DNA of 64,000 nt from Pseudomonas kuykendallii (GTDB lineage: Bacteria > Pseudomonadota > Gammaproteobacteria > Pseudomonadales > Pseudomonadaceae), in the NCBI RefSeq assembly GCF_900106975.1, contig NZ_FNNU01000005.1, positions 310,001 through 374,000 on the forward strand. Direction: 5' to 3'. The notes beneath the pieces were generated by a model, which was not told the origin of the DNA, ran no database searches, and saw nothing but the letters and a program-made list of their open reading frames with translations. How positions within the stretch are numbered: position 1 is the stretch's first letter; every line of letters starts with the position of its first letter. Positions 29,347-41,215 of this stretch are shown here, one piece after another. The translations under genes and the position numbers were made by a program.

Positions 29347-29370
29347 CCGCGGTCCCCTGGGGACCGTCCG
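29347..29370 (-). promoter_or_regulatory. Hairpin in the cmpX-sigX intergenic region
   Basis: GGTCCCC/GGGGACC (29351-29365) forms a near-perfect palindrome between cmpX and sigX. With no T tract it looks like a leader or processing hairpin rather than a terminator. Confidence 0.35.
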
Positions 29371-29401
29371 GCGGCGGCATACATTAGCAGGGATTGCGCC
29401 C

Positions 29402-30226
29402 TTAGCGGCTACTGACCCGCTGCTCGAGGAGAATCCGGTTGGCCACGGAAACCAGTTCGCCATTGGCGTCCAGCAAGGTGGTTTTCACGGTGCCGATCTC
29501 TTCGATCTGACCTTCGATATCGCCGATGCGCACGTCCTGACCGACTTCATACAGTTCGCGCACGTAGATGCCGGCGATGATTTGGCTGGCGATGTCGCGA
29601 CTGCCGAGCCCCAGCGCCAGCGCCACGGCCAGACCGACCGAGATCAGCACGATGGCGATCACGTTGTTCAGCAGGTCGGTCTTGATTTCCAGTTGGCCGA
29701 TCGCCACCGAGATACTGATGATGATCACCATCGCCTGCGCCACCCGGCCCAGGCCATTGGCGTAGTCGAGACCGACACCCTCCGCCGCGCCACGCACCAG
29801 GCTGCTGGCCAGTTGCGCCAGCAGTACGCCGGACAGCAGCACCAGCGCCGCACCGAAGACCTTGGGCAAATAAAGGGCGAACACGTCGAGCGTTGCCGAC
29901 ACCCGCTCCAGCCCCAGCGATTCCGCCGCCGAAACCAGAAACACCAGCAAAACGAACCAGTAGACGATCTTGCCGATCAGCGTCGATACCGGCACCTGGA
30001 TACCCGCGCGGCCGAGCAGCTTGGTAAGGCCGGTCCCGGCCATCAGGCGGTCCAGGCCGATCTTTGCCAGCAGCTTCGACAACAGGGTATCGAGCAGCTT
30101 GGCGACGATGAAGCCAAGCAGCACGACCACCAGCGCACCGAATAGCCGCGGTATGAACGCCGCGACCGAGCCCCACATGGTGCTCATGGCGTTAACGAGG
30201 CTCTGTGTCCAAGGGTCGAATTCCAT
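29402..30226 (-). CDS. cmpX: MscS-like small-conductance mechanosensitive channel protein CmpX
   Basis: 274 residues. It has an N-terminal amphipathic stretch, about four transmembrane helices (for example LFGALVVVLLGFIVAKLL) and a C-terminal MscS-type beta domain. The beta domain contains GSRDIASQIIAGIYVRELYEV and VRIGDIEGQIEEIGTVKTTLL. CmpX is linked to SigX activity and membrane tension. I chose the ATG at 30226, with AAGG ten bases upstream and 2 bp after the crfX stop, over a TTG two codons earlier that overlaps that stop. Confidence 0.93.
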   Translation of the reverse strand: MEFDPWTQSLVNAMSTMWGSVAAFIPRLFGALVVVLLGFIVAKLLDTLLSKLLAKIGLDRLMAGTGLTKLLGRAGIQVPVSTLIGKIVYWFVLLVFLVSAAESLGLERVSATLDVFALYLPKVFGAALVLLSGVLLAQLASSLVRGAAEGVGLDYANGLGRVAQAMVIIISISVAIGQLEIKTDLLNNVIAIVLISVGLAVALALGLGSRDIASQIIAGIYVRELYEVGQDVRIGDIEGQIEEIGTVKTTLLDANGELVSVANRILLEQRVSSR

Positions 30227-30228
30227 CT

Positions 30229-30471
30229 TCAATCAGCCTTATCGGTGCGGTCGGGTGAGGAACGGCGGCTCCGCGGCGAGACGTTCGCCGCGCCGCTGTT
30301 GAGGGCGATCATCAGCGCCTCGAACCAGTGGCCCGCCAGGCTGAACAGATCGCCGACGCCAACCTGACGGTTGGCAGTCTTCAATACGCGGTCGAGGCAG
30401 GCATCGTCATCGCGTGAGGACGATGAGCCCTTGAGCATATCGCGCAGGGATTCTTCGAAAGGATCGTGCAT
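30229..30471 (-). CDS. crfX: CrfX, small protein of the sigX locus
   Basis: 80 residues, soluble, with an acidic/serine-rich N terminus (MHDPFEESLRDMLKGSSSSR) and a basic C-terminal tail (RSRRSSPDRTDKAD). It has no recognised domain. Position (cmaX-crfX-cmpX-sigX) and length identify it as CrfX. Its stop is 2 bp from the cmpX ATG, so the two are translationally coupled. Function is not established. Confidence 0.88.
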   Translation of the reverse strand: MHDPFEESLRDMLKGSSSSRDDDACLDRVLKTANRQVGVGDLFSLAGHWFEALMIALNSGAANVSPRSRRSSPDRTDKAD

Positions 30472-30524
30472 ACGTACCTCGGATGATCTCTCGGCTAGAC
30501 GCGACGTCGCGCCATCGAGTCACA

Positions 30525-31544
30525 TCACAGCCAACGCAGGCGACGAAAGATCCACCACTGCGAAACCCCAAGAACGGCCATCAGCGCGCAGGCGCCAACG
30601 AAACCGTAGCGGCTGTCGGCGCCGGGAATGCCGCCGACGTTGATACCGAGCAGTCCGGTGAGGAAGGTCATCGGCAGGAAGAAGCAGGTGATGATCGCCA
30701 GCAGGTACATGGTGCGGTTCATTCGCTCGCTCATGCGGCGCTGTTCGGATTCGATGATCAGATGGCCGCGCTCGCGGATCAGCTCCAGCTCCTCGAGATA
30801 ACGCACCAGGCGGTTGCTCAGTTCGTTCCAGTAGTCGCCATCGTCATTGGCGAACCAGGGCAGATGGTTGCGCGCGAGCTGGGTGAAGATCTCCCGCTGC
30901 GGCGACAGGAAGCGGCGCAGGCTCGCGGCGCGGCGGCGCAGCAACAGGACACGCCCCTGCTCCGTGTAGCTTTCCCCTGCCGCGGTCGACTCCTCCATCG
31001 CATCGGCCTCTTCGGACAACGACTCGATCAGTTGATCGACCTTTTCGGTCAGGGCGTCGGCCAGGTGCAGGATGACCTCGGATGGGCCCTTCGGCCCTCT
31101 TCCCTCAGCCCATTGCTGCAACAGTTCATCGGTGGAGCGCAGCGAGCGCAGGCGCAAGGAAATTACCCGGCGGGAGTCGGCGAAAATGCGCAGGGATACC
31201 ATGTCCTCCGGTTCGGCTCCGGGGTTCAGGTTGACCCCGCGCAGGAACACCAGCAGCTCGTCACCCGGCAGCGGCAGCAGCCGCGGCCGGGTGTTCTCTT
31301 CGAGCAGGAGGTCGCAGGCGAAATCGCTCAGACCACTTTCATTGCGCAGCCACGCCTGCGACTGCGGATGGTGGCGATGCCAGTGCAGCCAGACGCTTTC
31401 TTCGTCGCCGAGCTGGAGGACCTCCAACTGCGTGTAGTCGATCGGACGCGCTCGTCCCTTGCCGTCCAGGACCAGTGCGTGGATCAACCCGTACTGCGTC
31501 GTTTCGTCTTCGTTTGCCGCCAGTTCCGGTACTGCATCGACCAC
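30525..31544 (-). CDS. cmaX: CorA-family divalent-cation channel CmaX
   Basis: 339 residues. A large cytosolic alpha/beta domain and a long helix (about 200-275) precede two C-terminal transmembrane helices. The channel signature between them is GIN (FLTGLLGINVGGIPG), as in ZntB-type members, instead of the GMN of Mg2+-transporting CorA. The start is a GTG at 31544 with GGAG nine bases upstream. It begins 6 bp after rraA and heads cmaX-crfX-cmpX. Ion specificity is unknown; GIN argues against assuming magnesium. Confidence 0.9.
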   Translation of the reverse strand: MVDAVPELAANEDETTQYGLIHALVLDGKGRARPIDYTQLEVLQLGDEESVWLHWHRHHPQSQAWLRNESGLSDFACDLLLEENTRPRLLPLPGDELLVFLRGVNLNPGAEPEDMVSLRIFADSRRVISLRLRSLRSTDELLQQWAEGRGPKGPSEVILHLADALTEKVDQLIESLSEEADAMEESTAAGESYTEQGRVLLLRRRAASLRRFLSPQREIFTQLARNHLPWFANDDGDYWNELSNRLVRYLEELELIRERGHLIIESEQRRMSERMNRTMYLLAIITCFFLPMTFLTGLLGINVGGIPGADSRYGFVGACALMAVLGVSQWWIFRRLRWL

Positions 31545-31550
31545 CAGGTC

Positions 31551-32039
31551 TTACTCCGTCATGGGCAACGCTTTGGAGGAAACGATGATGCCGTTGTTGT
31601 CCGCGTAGACGAATTCGCCGGGACGGAAGGTGACGCCGCCAAAGGTGACCACGACGTTGAGATCGCCGATGCCGCGCTTGTCGGTCTTCATCGGGTGGCT
31701 GGCCAGCGCCTGGATGCCGAGGTAGGTCTCGGCGAGTACATCGACATCGCGGACGCAGCCATAGATCACCAGGCCTTCCCAGCCGTTCTTGGCCGCCTTC
31801 TCGGCGAGCATGTCGCCCAGCAGTGCACGCCGCAGCGAGCCGCCACCGTCGACCACCAGCACCTTGCCCACGCCTGGCAGATCGACCTGCTCCTTGACCA
31901 GCGAGTTGTCCTCGAAGCACTTGATCGTGACGATCTCGCCACCGAAGGAATTGCGGCCGCCGAAGTTGGCGAACATGGGTTCGACCACGTGGACCAGATC
32001 GGGATAGGCATCGCACAGATCGGGAGTGACATATTGCAT
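31551..32039 (-). CDS. rraA: RraA family protein (ribonuclease E activity regulator / HMG-aldolase fold)
   Basis: 162 residues. It has the RraA fold with [19 protein letters not shown] and [12 protein letters not shown], where the Arg and Asp are the metal and substrate residues of the class II HMG/CHA aldolases. E. coli RraA inhibits RNase E, but many RraA-like proteins have oxaloacetate decarboxylase or aldolase activity, so the cellular role here is open. It lies immediately upstream of cmaX, with 6 bp between them. Confidence 0.9.
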   Translation of the reverse strand: MQYVTPDLCDAYPDLVHVVEPMFANFGGRNSFGGEIVTIKCFEDNSLVKEQVDLPGVGKVLVVDGGGSLRRALLGDMLAEKAAKNGWEGLVIYGCVRDVDVLAETYLGIQALASHPMKTDKRGIGDLNVVVTFGGVTFRPGEFVYADNNGIIVSSKALPMTE

Positions 32040-32122
32040 GGTGAACCTCCTTGGGATTGTTGACGGGGGTGCGCTGGTCGGGCCATCGCCTGACCCCAGC
32101 CTTTTCCGTCGACGAGACGGGC

Positions 32123-32150
32123 GAGCTTCGCGGTCGTGACCGGGAAGCTC
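32123..32150. repeat. Hairpin upstream of rraA
   Basis: GAGCTTC and GAAGCTC flank GGTC and GACC with one two-base mismatch between them, giving a nearly 28-nt compact hairpin in the 132-bp gap between the hydrolase and rraA. No T tract follows. It may be part of the rraA leader. Confidence 0.35.
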
Positions 32151-32171
32151 CGTTGCGTCATATTTTAACGG

Positions 32172-33182
32172 TTAACTGCTGGACACGGAACGCTGCGACA
32201 GCGGTGTATCCACTGTAGACGGCTGGCGCGCCGGCAACGCCTGGTGCTGCAGCCAGTGCGAGACCAGCGGGTAGACCTCCTCTTGCGCCGCCTTGCTCAC
32301 CAGCATCTGCACATGGCCGAAGGCCGTGCTGAAACCGCTCTGCGGCCCAAGGCACAGGTAGACGCGGTTTTCCGAGCCGAAACGCTCCAGCAGCGCCTGG
32401 CAGGCCGACGGCGGATCCTGGCGATCGCCCTCGGCCGTGACCATCAGCGTCGGCATGTGCGCCTCGGCAAGGCCTGCCAGCCAATCGCGCCCTTTCTCGC
32501 CAAACCGGCCGAACAGGCCATGCCAGCGCAGGCTCTCGATTAGCAGCCCGGCGGGTTCGTCTTCAGGACCGCGCATCGAGCGAGTGCCGGATACGCCGCC
32601 GAAATGCTTGAGTAGCGAACGGGCGACCCACTCCACCGGCGGGATTTTCAGTGCCCAGTGCGACTGGCTGACCTGGCTGCCGAACAGCGCCAGGGTCGCG
32701 GCTCGCCCATCGTCCAGATAGCCGCCACCCACCGCCGCCGCCAGGCTGATGCCCCCCAGCGAATGGCCCAGCCAGTGAGGCACGCGTCCGGTTTGTTCGA
32801 TGACGAAGTCGGCGATTGCCGGCAGATCGTAACGGGCGTAATCGGCCACGCGGTTGCGCGCGTAGGTCAGATTGCGCGGCGAAAGCCCATGCCCGCGCAT
32901 TTCGGCGATCCACACATCGAATCCGGCGCGCGCCAGATAAGCGCCCAGGCCGATGCCCTTGGGCGAAAACCAGAAGCGTCGGTTGGAGAAGCTGCCGTGC
33001 AGCAGGATGACCGGCAGGCCACGGGTCGTGCCGGCGCGTAGCAGGCCAAGCCGGGTCAGTGCCAGTTCCACGCTCTGGTCGGGACTGTTGTTGGGTTTCA
33101 GGCGATAGACATCTTCGGTCAGGTCGCCCCGCAACTCCGCGCTGATCAGCGCTACGGGGAACAGTTCGCTACTGCTTTGCAT
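32172..33182 (-). CDS. Alpha/beta-fold hydrolase
   Basis: 336 residues. HGSFSNRRFWF follows the first strand as the oxyanion region. The nucleophile elbow is GHSLGGIS, with Ser as nucleophile, and MVTAEGDRQDPP and FGHVQMLV supply the likely Asp and His. Start MQSSSELFPV at 33182. It lies directly downstream of ppsA on the same strand but behind a strong terminator, so it probably uses its own signal or read-through. The PAO1 neighbour is annotated as an esterase-like protein; substrate unknown. Confidence 0.85.
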   Translation of the reverse strand: MQSSSELFPVALISAELRGDLTEDVYRLKPNNSPDQSVELALTRLGLLRAGTTRGLPVILLHGSFSNRRFWFSPKGIGLGAYLARAGFDVWIAEMRGHGLSPRNLTYARNRVADYARYDLPAIADFVIEQTGRVPHWLGHSLGGISLAAAVGGGYLDDGRAATLALFGSQVSQSHWALKIPPVEWVARSLLKHFGGVSGTRSMRGPEDEPAGLLIESLRWHGLFGRFGEKGRDWLAGLAEAHMPTLMVTAEGDRQDPPSACQALLERFGSENRVYLCLGPQSGFSTAFGHVQMLVSKAAQEEVYPLVSHWLQHQALPARQPSTVDTPLSQRSVSSS

Positions 33183-33202
33183 GGTGCTTTTACTTCGTGC
33201 AC

Positions 33203-33230
33203 AAAAAAGGGCGGGGTGTGCACCCGCCCT
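33203..33230 (-). terminator. Rho-independent terminator after ppsA
   Basis: On the minus strand, stem AGGGCGGG/CCCGCCCT (33208-33215 and 33223-33230) is followed by TTTTTTG, 20 bp beyond the ppsA stop. Confidence 0.85.
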
Positions 33231-33250
33231 CTTCGTATCGTTACGAAACC

Positions 33251-35623
<2,373 letters not shown>

Positions 35624-35786
35624 GGTGATCTCTCCACTGAAAGTTGAAAAGCTCCTGCGGGGCGGATTCCGCGGCTCCAGCCTTGTGGCCCACCCCATGG
35701 AAATAAGTGACAATGCCCTTCGGCAGGCCCCTGAAACCGGGCGCCATGATAGCCAAGAATCGTTCCTACCTTAAGGCCTGAGCGCA

Positions 35787-36605
35787 ATGAAACGAACCGC
35801 TTTCTTCATTTCCGATGGCACCGGCATCACTGCCGAAACGCTCGGCCAGAGTTTGTTGGCGCAATTCGAGAACATCACCTTTCACAAACTCACCAGGCCG
35901 TACATCGATAGCGTCGAAAAAGCGCGCGCAATGGTACAGCAAATAAACGATGCGGCAGATCGCGATGGCGCCCGTCCGATCATCTTCGACACCATAGTTA
36001 ACCAAGAAATCCGTGACATCCTGGCAAAATCCAACGGATTCATGATCGACATCTTTTCGACCTTCCTCGCGCCCCTCGAACACGAGCTGATCGCCAGCTC
36101 TTCCTACTCGGTAGGCAAATCCCATTCCATCGCCCACAGTGCCAATTACATGGAGCGCATCGAGGCGGTGAACTTCGCCCTGGACAACGATGACGGCGCG
36201 CGGACCCACTATTACGACAAGGCCGATCTGATCCTCGTCGGCGTGTCGCGCTGCGGCAAAACCCCGACCTGCCTCTATATGGCCATGCAGTTCGGCATCC
36301 GCGCCGCCAACTATCCGCTGACCGAGGAAGACATGGAGCGCCTGCAACTGCCGCCGGCACTCAAGCAGTTCAAGCACAAGCTGTTTGGCCTGACCATAGA
36401 TCCCGACCGACTCACCGCGATCCGCCATGAGCGCAAACCTAACAGCCGCTACGCCAGCTTCGCCCAGTGCGAGTTCGAAGTGCGCGAAGTCGAGGCGCTG
36501 TTTCGTCGGGAAAACATCGCCTTCATCAACTCCACTCATTTCTCGGTGGAAGAGATTTCGGCAAAGATCCTCGTGGAAAAAGGCGTCGAACGCCGCTTGA
36601 AGTAA
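35787..36605 (+). CDS. ppsR: PEP synthase regulatory protein (bifunctional kinase/pyrophosphorylase, DUF299)
   Basis: 272 residues, the normal length. It inactivates PpsA by ADP-dependent phosphorylation of a threonine next to the catalytic His and reactivates it with phosphate. [19 protein letters not shown] opens the protein and the P-loop is [15 protein letters not shown]. It is divergent from ppsA across 163 bp, which must hold both promoters. Confidence 0.95.
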   Translation: MKRTAFFISDGTGITAETLGQSLLAQFENITFHKLTRPYIDSVEKARAMVQQINDAADRDGARPIIFDTIVNQEIRDILAKSNGFMIDIFSTFLAPLEHELIASSSYSVGKSHSIAHSANYMERIEAVNFALDNDDGARTHYYDKADLILVGVSRCGKTPTCLYMAMQFGIRAANYPLTEEDMERLQLPPALKQFKHKLFGLTIDPDRLTAIRHERKPNSRYASFAQCEFEVREVEALFRRENIAFINSTHFSVEEISAKILVEKGVERRLK

Positions 36606-36632
36606 CGCCCAACGCATTCCGGACCTGCCCAC

Positions 36633-37271
36633 ATGACCCTGATGGACGCCGTACTCTTCGCCCCCGTTGCACTGCTCATTTCGCTGATGCCAGGGCCCAA
36701 CAACTTCTGCGCGCTGAACAATGGCATTCGACGTGGAGTAGGCGCGGCGGTGCTGGCGACCAGTGGCCGGGTGCTGGCGTTCGCGATCTTCCTGACGATT
36801 TCCGCGATCGGCCTGGGCGCGATGCTGCTGGCGTCGGAAGCCGCCTTCACCGCGATCAAGTGGATCGGCGCCGCGTACCTGCTCTATCTCGGTATCGTCG
36901 CCTGGCGCAGCCGTGATTTCAGCGGGCTGGACATGCTCGACGGCACTCAATCCGCAAGCCAGCAGCGGAGCGTCTGGCGGCTGATGCTGCAGGAATTTCT
37001 CATCGGCATCAGCAATCCCAAGGCGATCCTGCTGTTCGCCGCGATCTTCCCGCAGTTCATCAAGCCGGATCAGCCGGCCACCGAGCAGTTTCTCTACTTG
37101 GGCACCACCTACCTGCTGGCCGAATACTGCGCCTCGGTGCTCTACGCGCTGTTCGGGCTGCAAATCCGCCGCCTGGTGAAGACCAGCAAGGGCGTGATTC
37201 GCCTGAACAAGACCACCGGTGCCTTCTATATGGGCGCTGGCGGCCTGCTGTTGGGCACCAGCCGCCTGTGA
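36633..37271 (+). CDS. LysE/RhtB family amino-acid exporter
   Basis: 212 residues with about six transmembrane helices and the family opening PGPNNFCALNNGIRRG. The second half has FLIGISNPKAILLFAAIFPQF, the LysE-family NPK motif. It exports amino acids or related small metabolites; the substrate is unknown. It follows ppsR by 27 bp on the same strand and converges on prpF. Confidence 0.9.
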   Translation: MTLMDAVLFAPVALLISLMPGPNNFCALNNGIRRGVGAAVLATSGRVLAFAIFLTISAIGLGAMLLASEAAFTAIKWIGAAYLLYLGIVAWRSRDFSGLDMLDGTQSASQQRSVWRLMLQEFLIGISNPKAILLFAAIFPQFIKPDQPATEQFLYLGTTYLLAEYCASVLYALFGLQIRRLVKTSKGVIRLNKTTGAFYMGAGGLLLGTSRL

Positions 37272-37295
37272 GGTCGGCGGACGCCCGAACGCCAC

Positions 37296-38483
37296 TCAGA
37301 ACGCGTCGCCCGGCACCCGAACCCAGCCTTCCATGAGCACCCGCGCACTGCGGCTCATGATGGCCTTCTTCACCACCCATTCGCCGTCGATTCGCGTCGC
37401 CTCCGCACCTACGCGCAACACGCCTGAGGGATGCCCGAAGCGCACCGCGGTGCGCTCGCCCCCGCCGGCGGCCAGGTTCACCAGCGTGCCGGGGATCGCA
37501 GCCGCGGTGCCGATGGCCACCGCGGCGGTGCCCATCATGGCGTGGTGCAGCTTGCCCATCGACAATGCGCGCACCAGCAGGTCGACATCGCCGGCCTGCA
37601 CGGCCTTGCCACTGGATGCTGCGTAGCCCTTTGGATTGGCGACGAACGCGACCTTCGGCGTGTGCTGGCGCGTCGCCGCCTCCGCCGCCGTCCTGATCAG
37701 TCCCATGCGCAGCGCCCCGGCGACACGAATCGCTTCGAAACGCGCCAGCGCCGCGGGATCGCCGTTGATGTCGTCGCGCAGTTCGGTGCCTTGATAGCCG
37801 ATGTCCGCGGCATTGACGAACACCGTGGGGATGCCGGCGCTGATCATCGTCGCCTTGAGGGTTCCCACGCCGGGGACTTCGAGGTCGTCCACCAGATTGC
37901 CGGTGGGGAACATCGAACCGCCCTCCTCGCCGTCGTCGGACGGATCGAGGAACTCCAGCACGATCTCCGCGGCCGGAAAGGTCACCCCGTCCAGCTCGAA
38001 GTCGCCGGTCTCCTGCACCTGCCTGGCGCTGACCGGCACGTGGGCGATGATGGTTTTCTGGATGTTGGCCTGCCAGATCCGCACCACGCAGACTCCGTTG
38101 TCCGGCACGCGTGCGGGGTCGATCAGGCCGGCATGCAGGGCGAAAGCGCCCGCGGCGGTAGAGAGGTTGCCGCAGTTGCCGCTCCAGTCGACGAAGGCTT
38201 TGTCGATGGAAACCTGGCCGTAGAGGTAGTCGACGTCATGATCCGGCTGGCTGCTTTTCGACAGGATCACGCACTTGCTAGTGCTGGACGTGGCGCCACC
38301 CATGCCGTCTATCTGTGCCGAGTACGGGTCGGGGCTGCCAATGACGCGCATGAACAGCCGGTCACGGGCAGCGCCCGGCACCTGGCAGCTCTCGGGCAGA
38401 TCCTGCAGGCGAAAGAACACGCCCTTGCTGGTACCGCCACGCATGTAGGTGGCGGGAATCTTGATTTGCGCTGCGTGAGACAT
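37296..38483 (-). CDS. prpF: 2-methylaconitate cis-trans isomerase PrpF
   Basis: 395 residues. PrpF isomerises the 2-methylaconitate made by AcnD so that an aconitase can complete the methylcitrate cycle. MRGGTSKGVFF carries the conserved catalytic-type region, and GGATSSTSKC and DWSGNCGNLSTAAGAFAL are family signatures. The ATG at 38483 follows AGGAAACA. It is the last gene of the prp operon, separated from acnD by a 110-bp gap that holds a large hairpin repeat. No prpD follows; the next gene is the convergent LysE exporter. Confidence 0.95.
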   Translation of the reverse strand: MSHAAQIKIPATYMRGGTSKGVFFRLQDLPESCQVPGAARDRLFMRVIGSPDPYSAQIDGMGGATSSTSKCVILSKSSQPDHDVDYLYGQVSIDKAFVDWSGNCGNLSTAAGAFALHAGLIDPARVPDNGVCVVRIWQANIQKTIIAHVPVSARQVQETGDFELDGVTFPAAEIVLEFLDPSDDGEEGGSMFPTGNLVDDLEVPGVGTLKATMISAGIPTVFVNAADIGYQGTELRDDINGDPAALARFEAIRVAGALRMGLIRTAAEAATRQHTPKVAFVANPKGYAASSGKAVQAGDVDLLVRALSMGKLHHAMMGTAAVAIGTAAAIPGTLVNLAAGGGERTAVRFGHPSGVLRVGAEATRIDGEWVVKKAIMSRSARVLMEGWVRVPGDAF

Positions 38484-38511
38484 GGCCTGTTTCCTGAACA
38501 ATTCGGGGGTT

Positions 38512-38586
38512 CCGTAGGGTGCGCCGTGCGCCGTGCGCACCAGCACAGACCTCGCTGCCTGCGGTGCGCACGGCGCACCCTACGGG
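38512..38586. repeat. REP/MITE-like imperfect palindrome between acnD and prpF
   Basis: Left arm CCGTAGGGTGCGCCGTGCGC (from 38512) is mirrored by GCGCACGGCGCACCCTACGG, ending at 38585. The left arm then carries a tandem repeat of about 7 nt (CGTGCGC) before CACC, which also pairs with the right arm. The 25-30 nt centre is CAGCACAGACCTCGCTGCC-like. This is the shape of a dispersed extragenic palindrome; only this one copy is in the window. Confidence 0.7.
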
Positions 38587-38593
38587 ACCGCGT

Positions 38594-41215
38594 TTAGGCG
38601 GTTGCGGTCGCTTCCAGGAAGTCCTGGGCGAAGCGCTGCAGCACGCCACCGGCTTCGTAGATCGACACTTCCTCGGCGGTATCCAGACGACAGGTCACGG
38701 GCACGTCCAGGCGTTCGCCGTTCTTGCGCGTGATCACCAGCGTCAGGGTCGCACGCGGGGTGCGCTCGCCGAGCACGTCGTACAGCTCGGTCCCGTCCAG
38801 GCCCAGGGTCAGGCGATTGGTGCCGGGTTTGAATTCCAGCGGCAGCACGCCCATGCCCACCAGGTTGGTGCGGTGGATACGCTCGAACCCTTCGGCGGCG
38901 ATCGCTTCCACGCCGGCCAGGCGCACGCCCTTGGCAGCCCAGTCCCGCGACGAGCCCTGACCGTAGTCGGCGCCGGCCACGATGATCAGCGGCTGCTTGC
39001 GCGCCATGTAGGTCTCGATCGCCTCCCACATGCGGGTGACCTTGCCCTCCGGCTCGATACGGGTCAGCGAACCCTTCTTCACCTGGCCGTCGACCACGGC
39101 CATCTCGTTGACCAGCTGCGGGTTGGCGAAGGTGGCGCGCTGCGCGGTCAGGTGGTCGCCGCGGTGGGTGGCGTAGGAGTTGAAGTCCTCTTCCGGCAGG
39201 CCCATTTTCGCCAGGTACTCGCCGGCCGCGCTGTCGGGCATGATCGCGTTGGACGGCGACAGATGATCGGTGGTGATGTTGTCCGGCAGCAGCGCCAGCG
39301 GGCGCATGCCCTTGAGCGTACGTTCGCCGGCCAGCGCGCCTTCCCAGTACGGCGGGCGACGGATGTAGGTGGACTGCGGACGCCAGTCGTACAGCGGGCT
39401 TTCCGCTTCGGCGAAGGTGCCCAGGTCGAACATCGGAATGTAGACCTGGCGGAACTGCTCGGGCTTCACCGAGGCAGCGACGATGGCGTCGATTTCCTCA
39501 TCGCTCGGCCACAGGTCCTTGAGGGTTACCGGGTTGCCGGCCTGATCGTGACCGAGCACGTCCTGCTCGATATCGAAGCGCACGGTTCCCGCGATGGCGT
39601 AGGCGACCACCAGCGGCGGCGAGGCCAGGAACGCCTGCTTGGCGTACGGGTGAATGCGGCCATCGAAGTTGCGGTTGCCCGACAGCACGGCGGTGGCGTA
39701 CAGGTCGCGGTCGATGATTTCCTGCTGGATCACCGGGTCAAGCGCACCGGACATGCCGTTACAGGTGGTGCAGGCGTAGGCGACGATGCCGAAACCCAGC
39801 TGTTTCAGCTCGCTGAGCAGGCCGGCCTCTTCCAGGTACAGCTTGGCCACCTTGGAGCCCGGCGCGAACGAGGTCTTCACCCAGGGTTTGCGCAGCAAGC
39901 CCAGCGCATTGGCCTTCTTCGCCAACAAGCCGGCGGCCACCACGTTGCGCGGGTTGGAGGTGTTGGTGCAGCTGGTGATGGCGGCAATGATCACCGCGCC
40001 ATCGGGCAGCAGGCCTTCGCTCTCCTCCACCTTGGCGGCGGCCAGCAAGGTTTCGCCGGCAATGCCGCGCTCTTGCAGCGCCGAGGTCGGCAGGCGTTTG
40101 TGCGGGTTGCTCGGGCCGGCCATGTTGCGCACCACGGTGGACAGGTCGAAGCGCAGCACCCGCTCGTACTCGGCGGTCACCAGAGCATCCGCCCAGAGAC
40201 CGGTGAGCTTGGCGTATTGCTCCACCAGCGCCACCTGCTGCGGCTCGCGCCCGGTGAGCTTGAGGTAGTCGATGGTCTGCTGGTCGATGTAGAACATCGA
40301 GGCCGTGGCGCCGTATTCCGGGCACATGTTGGAGATGGTCGCGCGGTCGCCAATGGACAGGCTATTGGCACCTTCGCCGAAGAACTCCACGTAGGCGCCC
40401 ACTACCCGCTCCTTGCGCAGGAACTCGGTGATCGCCAGCACGATATCGGTCGCGGTGATGCCGGGCTGGCGCTTGCCGGTGAGCTCCACGCCGACGATGT
40501 CGGGCAGGCGCATCATCGAGGCGCGGCCGAGCATCACGGTCTCCGCCTCCAGCCCGCCGACGCCGACGGCGATCACGCCCAAGGCATCCACGTGCGGCGT
40601 ATGGCTGTCGGTGCCGACGCAGGTGTCCGGGTACGCCACGCCGTCGCGCGCCTGGATCACCGGGCTCATTTTCTCCAGGTTGATCTGGTGCATGATGCCG
40701 TTGCCGGCGGGGATCACGTCGACGTTCTTGAACGCGGTCTTGGTCCACTCGATGAAGTGGAAACGGTCCTCGTTGCGGCGCTCTTCCACGGCGCGGTTCT
40801 TCTCGAACGCATCGGGGTCGAAACCGGCGTATTCCACCGCCAGCGAATGGTCGACGATCAACTGGGTAGGCACCACCGGGTTGACCTTGGCCGGGTCGCC
40901 GCCCTTGTCGGCGATCGCGTCACGCAGGCCGGCCAGGTCCACCAGGGCGGTCTGGCCGAGGATGTCGTGGCACACCACGCGCGCCGGGTACCAGGGGAAG
41001 TCTAGGTCGCGCTTGCGCTCGATCAGCTGTTTCAGCGCATCGGTGAGCAGCGCCGGGTCGCAACGGCGCACCAGTTGTTCGGCCAGCACCCGCGAGGTGT
41101 ACGGCAGTTTGGCGTAGGCGCCGGGCGCGATGGTGTCGACTGCCTCGCGGGTGTCGAAGTAGTCCAGCGCAGAGCCCGGCAGGTTTTTGCGGTACTTCGT
41201 GTTCATGCTGATCAT
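38594..41215 (-). CDS. acnD: Fe/S-dependent 2-methylcitrate dehydratase AcnD
   Basis: 873 residues, aconitase superfamily. It dehydrates 2-methylcitrate in the PrpD-independent route. The [4Fe-4S] ligands are visible in [10 protein letters not shown] and ACTTCNG, and the swivelling C-terminal domain contains [16 protein letters not shown]. The ATG at 41215 overlaps the prpC TGA (ATGA). A second ATG three codons later is possible. Confidence 0.96.
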   Translation of the reverse strand: MISMNTKYRKNLPGSALDYFDTREAVDTIAPGAYAKLPYTSRVLAEQLVRRCDPALLTDALKQLIERKRDLDFPWYPARVVCHDILGQTALVDLAGLRDAIADKGGDPAKVNPVVPTQLIVDHSLAVEYAGFDPDAFEKNRAVEERRNEDRFHFIEWTKTAFKNVDVIPAGNGIMHQINLEKMSPVIQARDGVAYPDTCVGTDSHTPHVDALGVIAVGVGGLEAETVMLGRASMMRLPDIVGVELTGKRQPGITATDIVLAITEFLRKERVVGAYVEFFGEGANSLSIGDRATISNMCPEYGATASMFYIDQQTIDYLKLTGREPQQVALVEQYAKLTGLWADALVTAEYERVLRFDLSTVVRNMAGPSNPHKRLPTSALQERGIAGETLLAAAKVEESEGLLPDGAVIIAAITSCTNTSNPRNVVAAGLLAKKANALGLLRKPWVKTSFAPGSKVAKLYLEEAGLLSELKQLGFGIVAYACTTCNGMSGALDPVIQQEIIDRDLYATAVLSGNRNFDGRIHPYAKQAFLASPPLVVAYAIAGTVRFDIEQDVLGHDQAGNPVTLKDLWPSDEEIDAIVAASVKPEQFRQVYIPMFDLGTFAEAESPLYDWRPQSTYIRRPPYWEGALAGERTLKGMRPLALLPDNITTDHLSPSNAIMPDSAAGEYLAKMGLPEEDFNSYATHRGDHLTAQRATFANPQLVNEMAVVDGQVKKGSLTRIEPEGKVTRMWEAIETYMARKQPLIIVAGADYGQGSSRDWAAKGVRLAGVEAIAAEGFERIHRTNLVGMGVLPLEFKPGTNRLTLGLDGTELYDVLGERTPRATLTLVITRKNGERLDVPVTCRLDTAEEVSIYEAGGVLQRFAQDFLEATATA

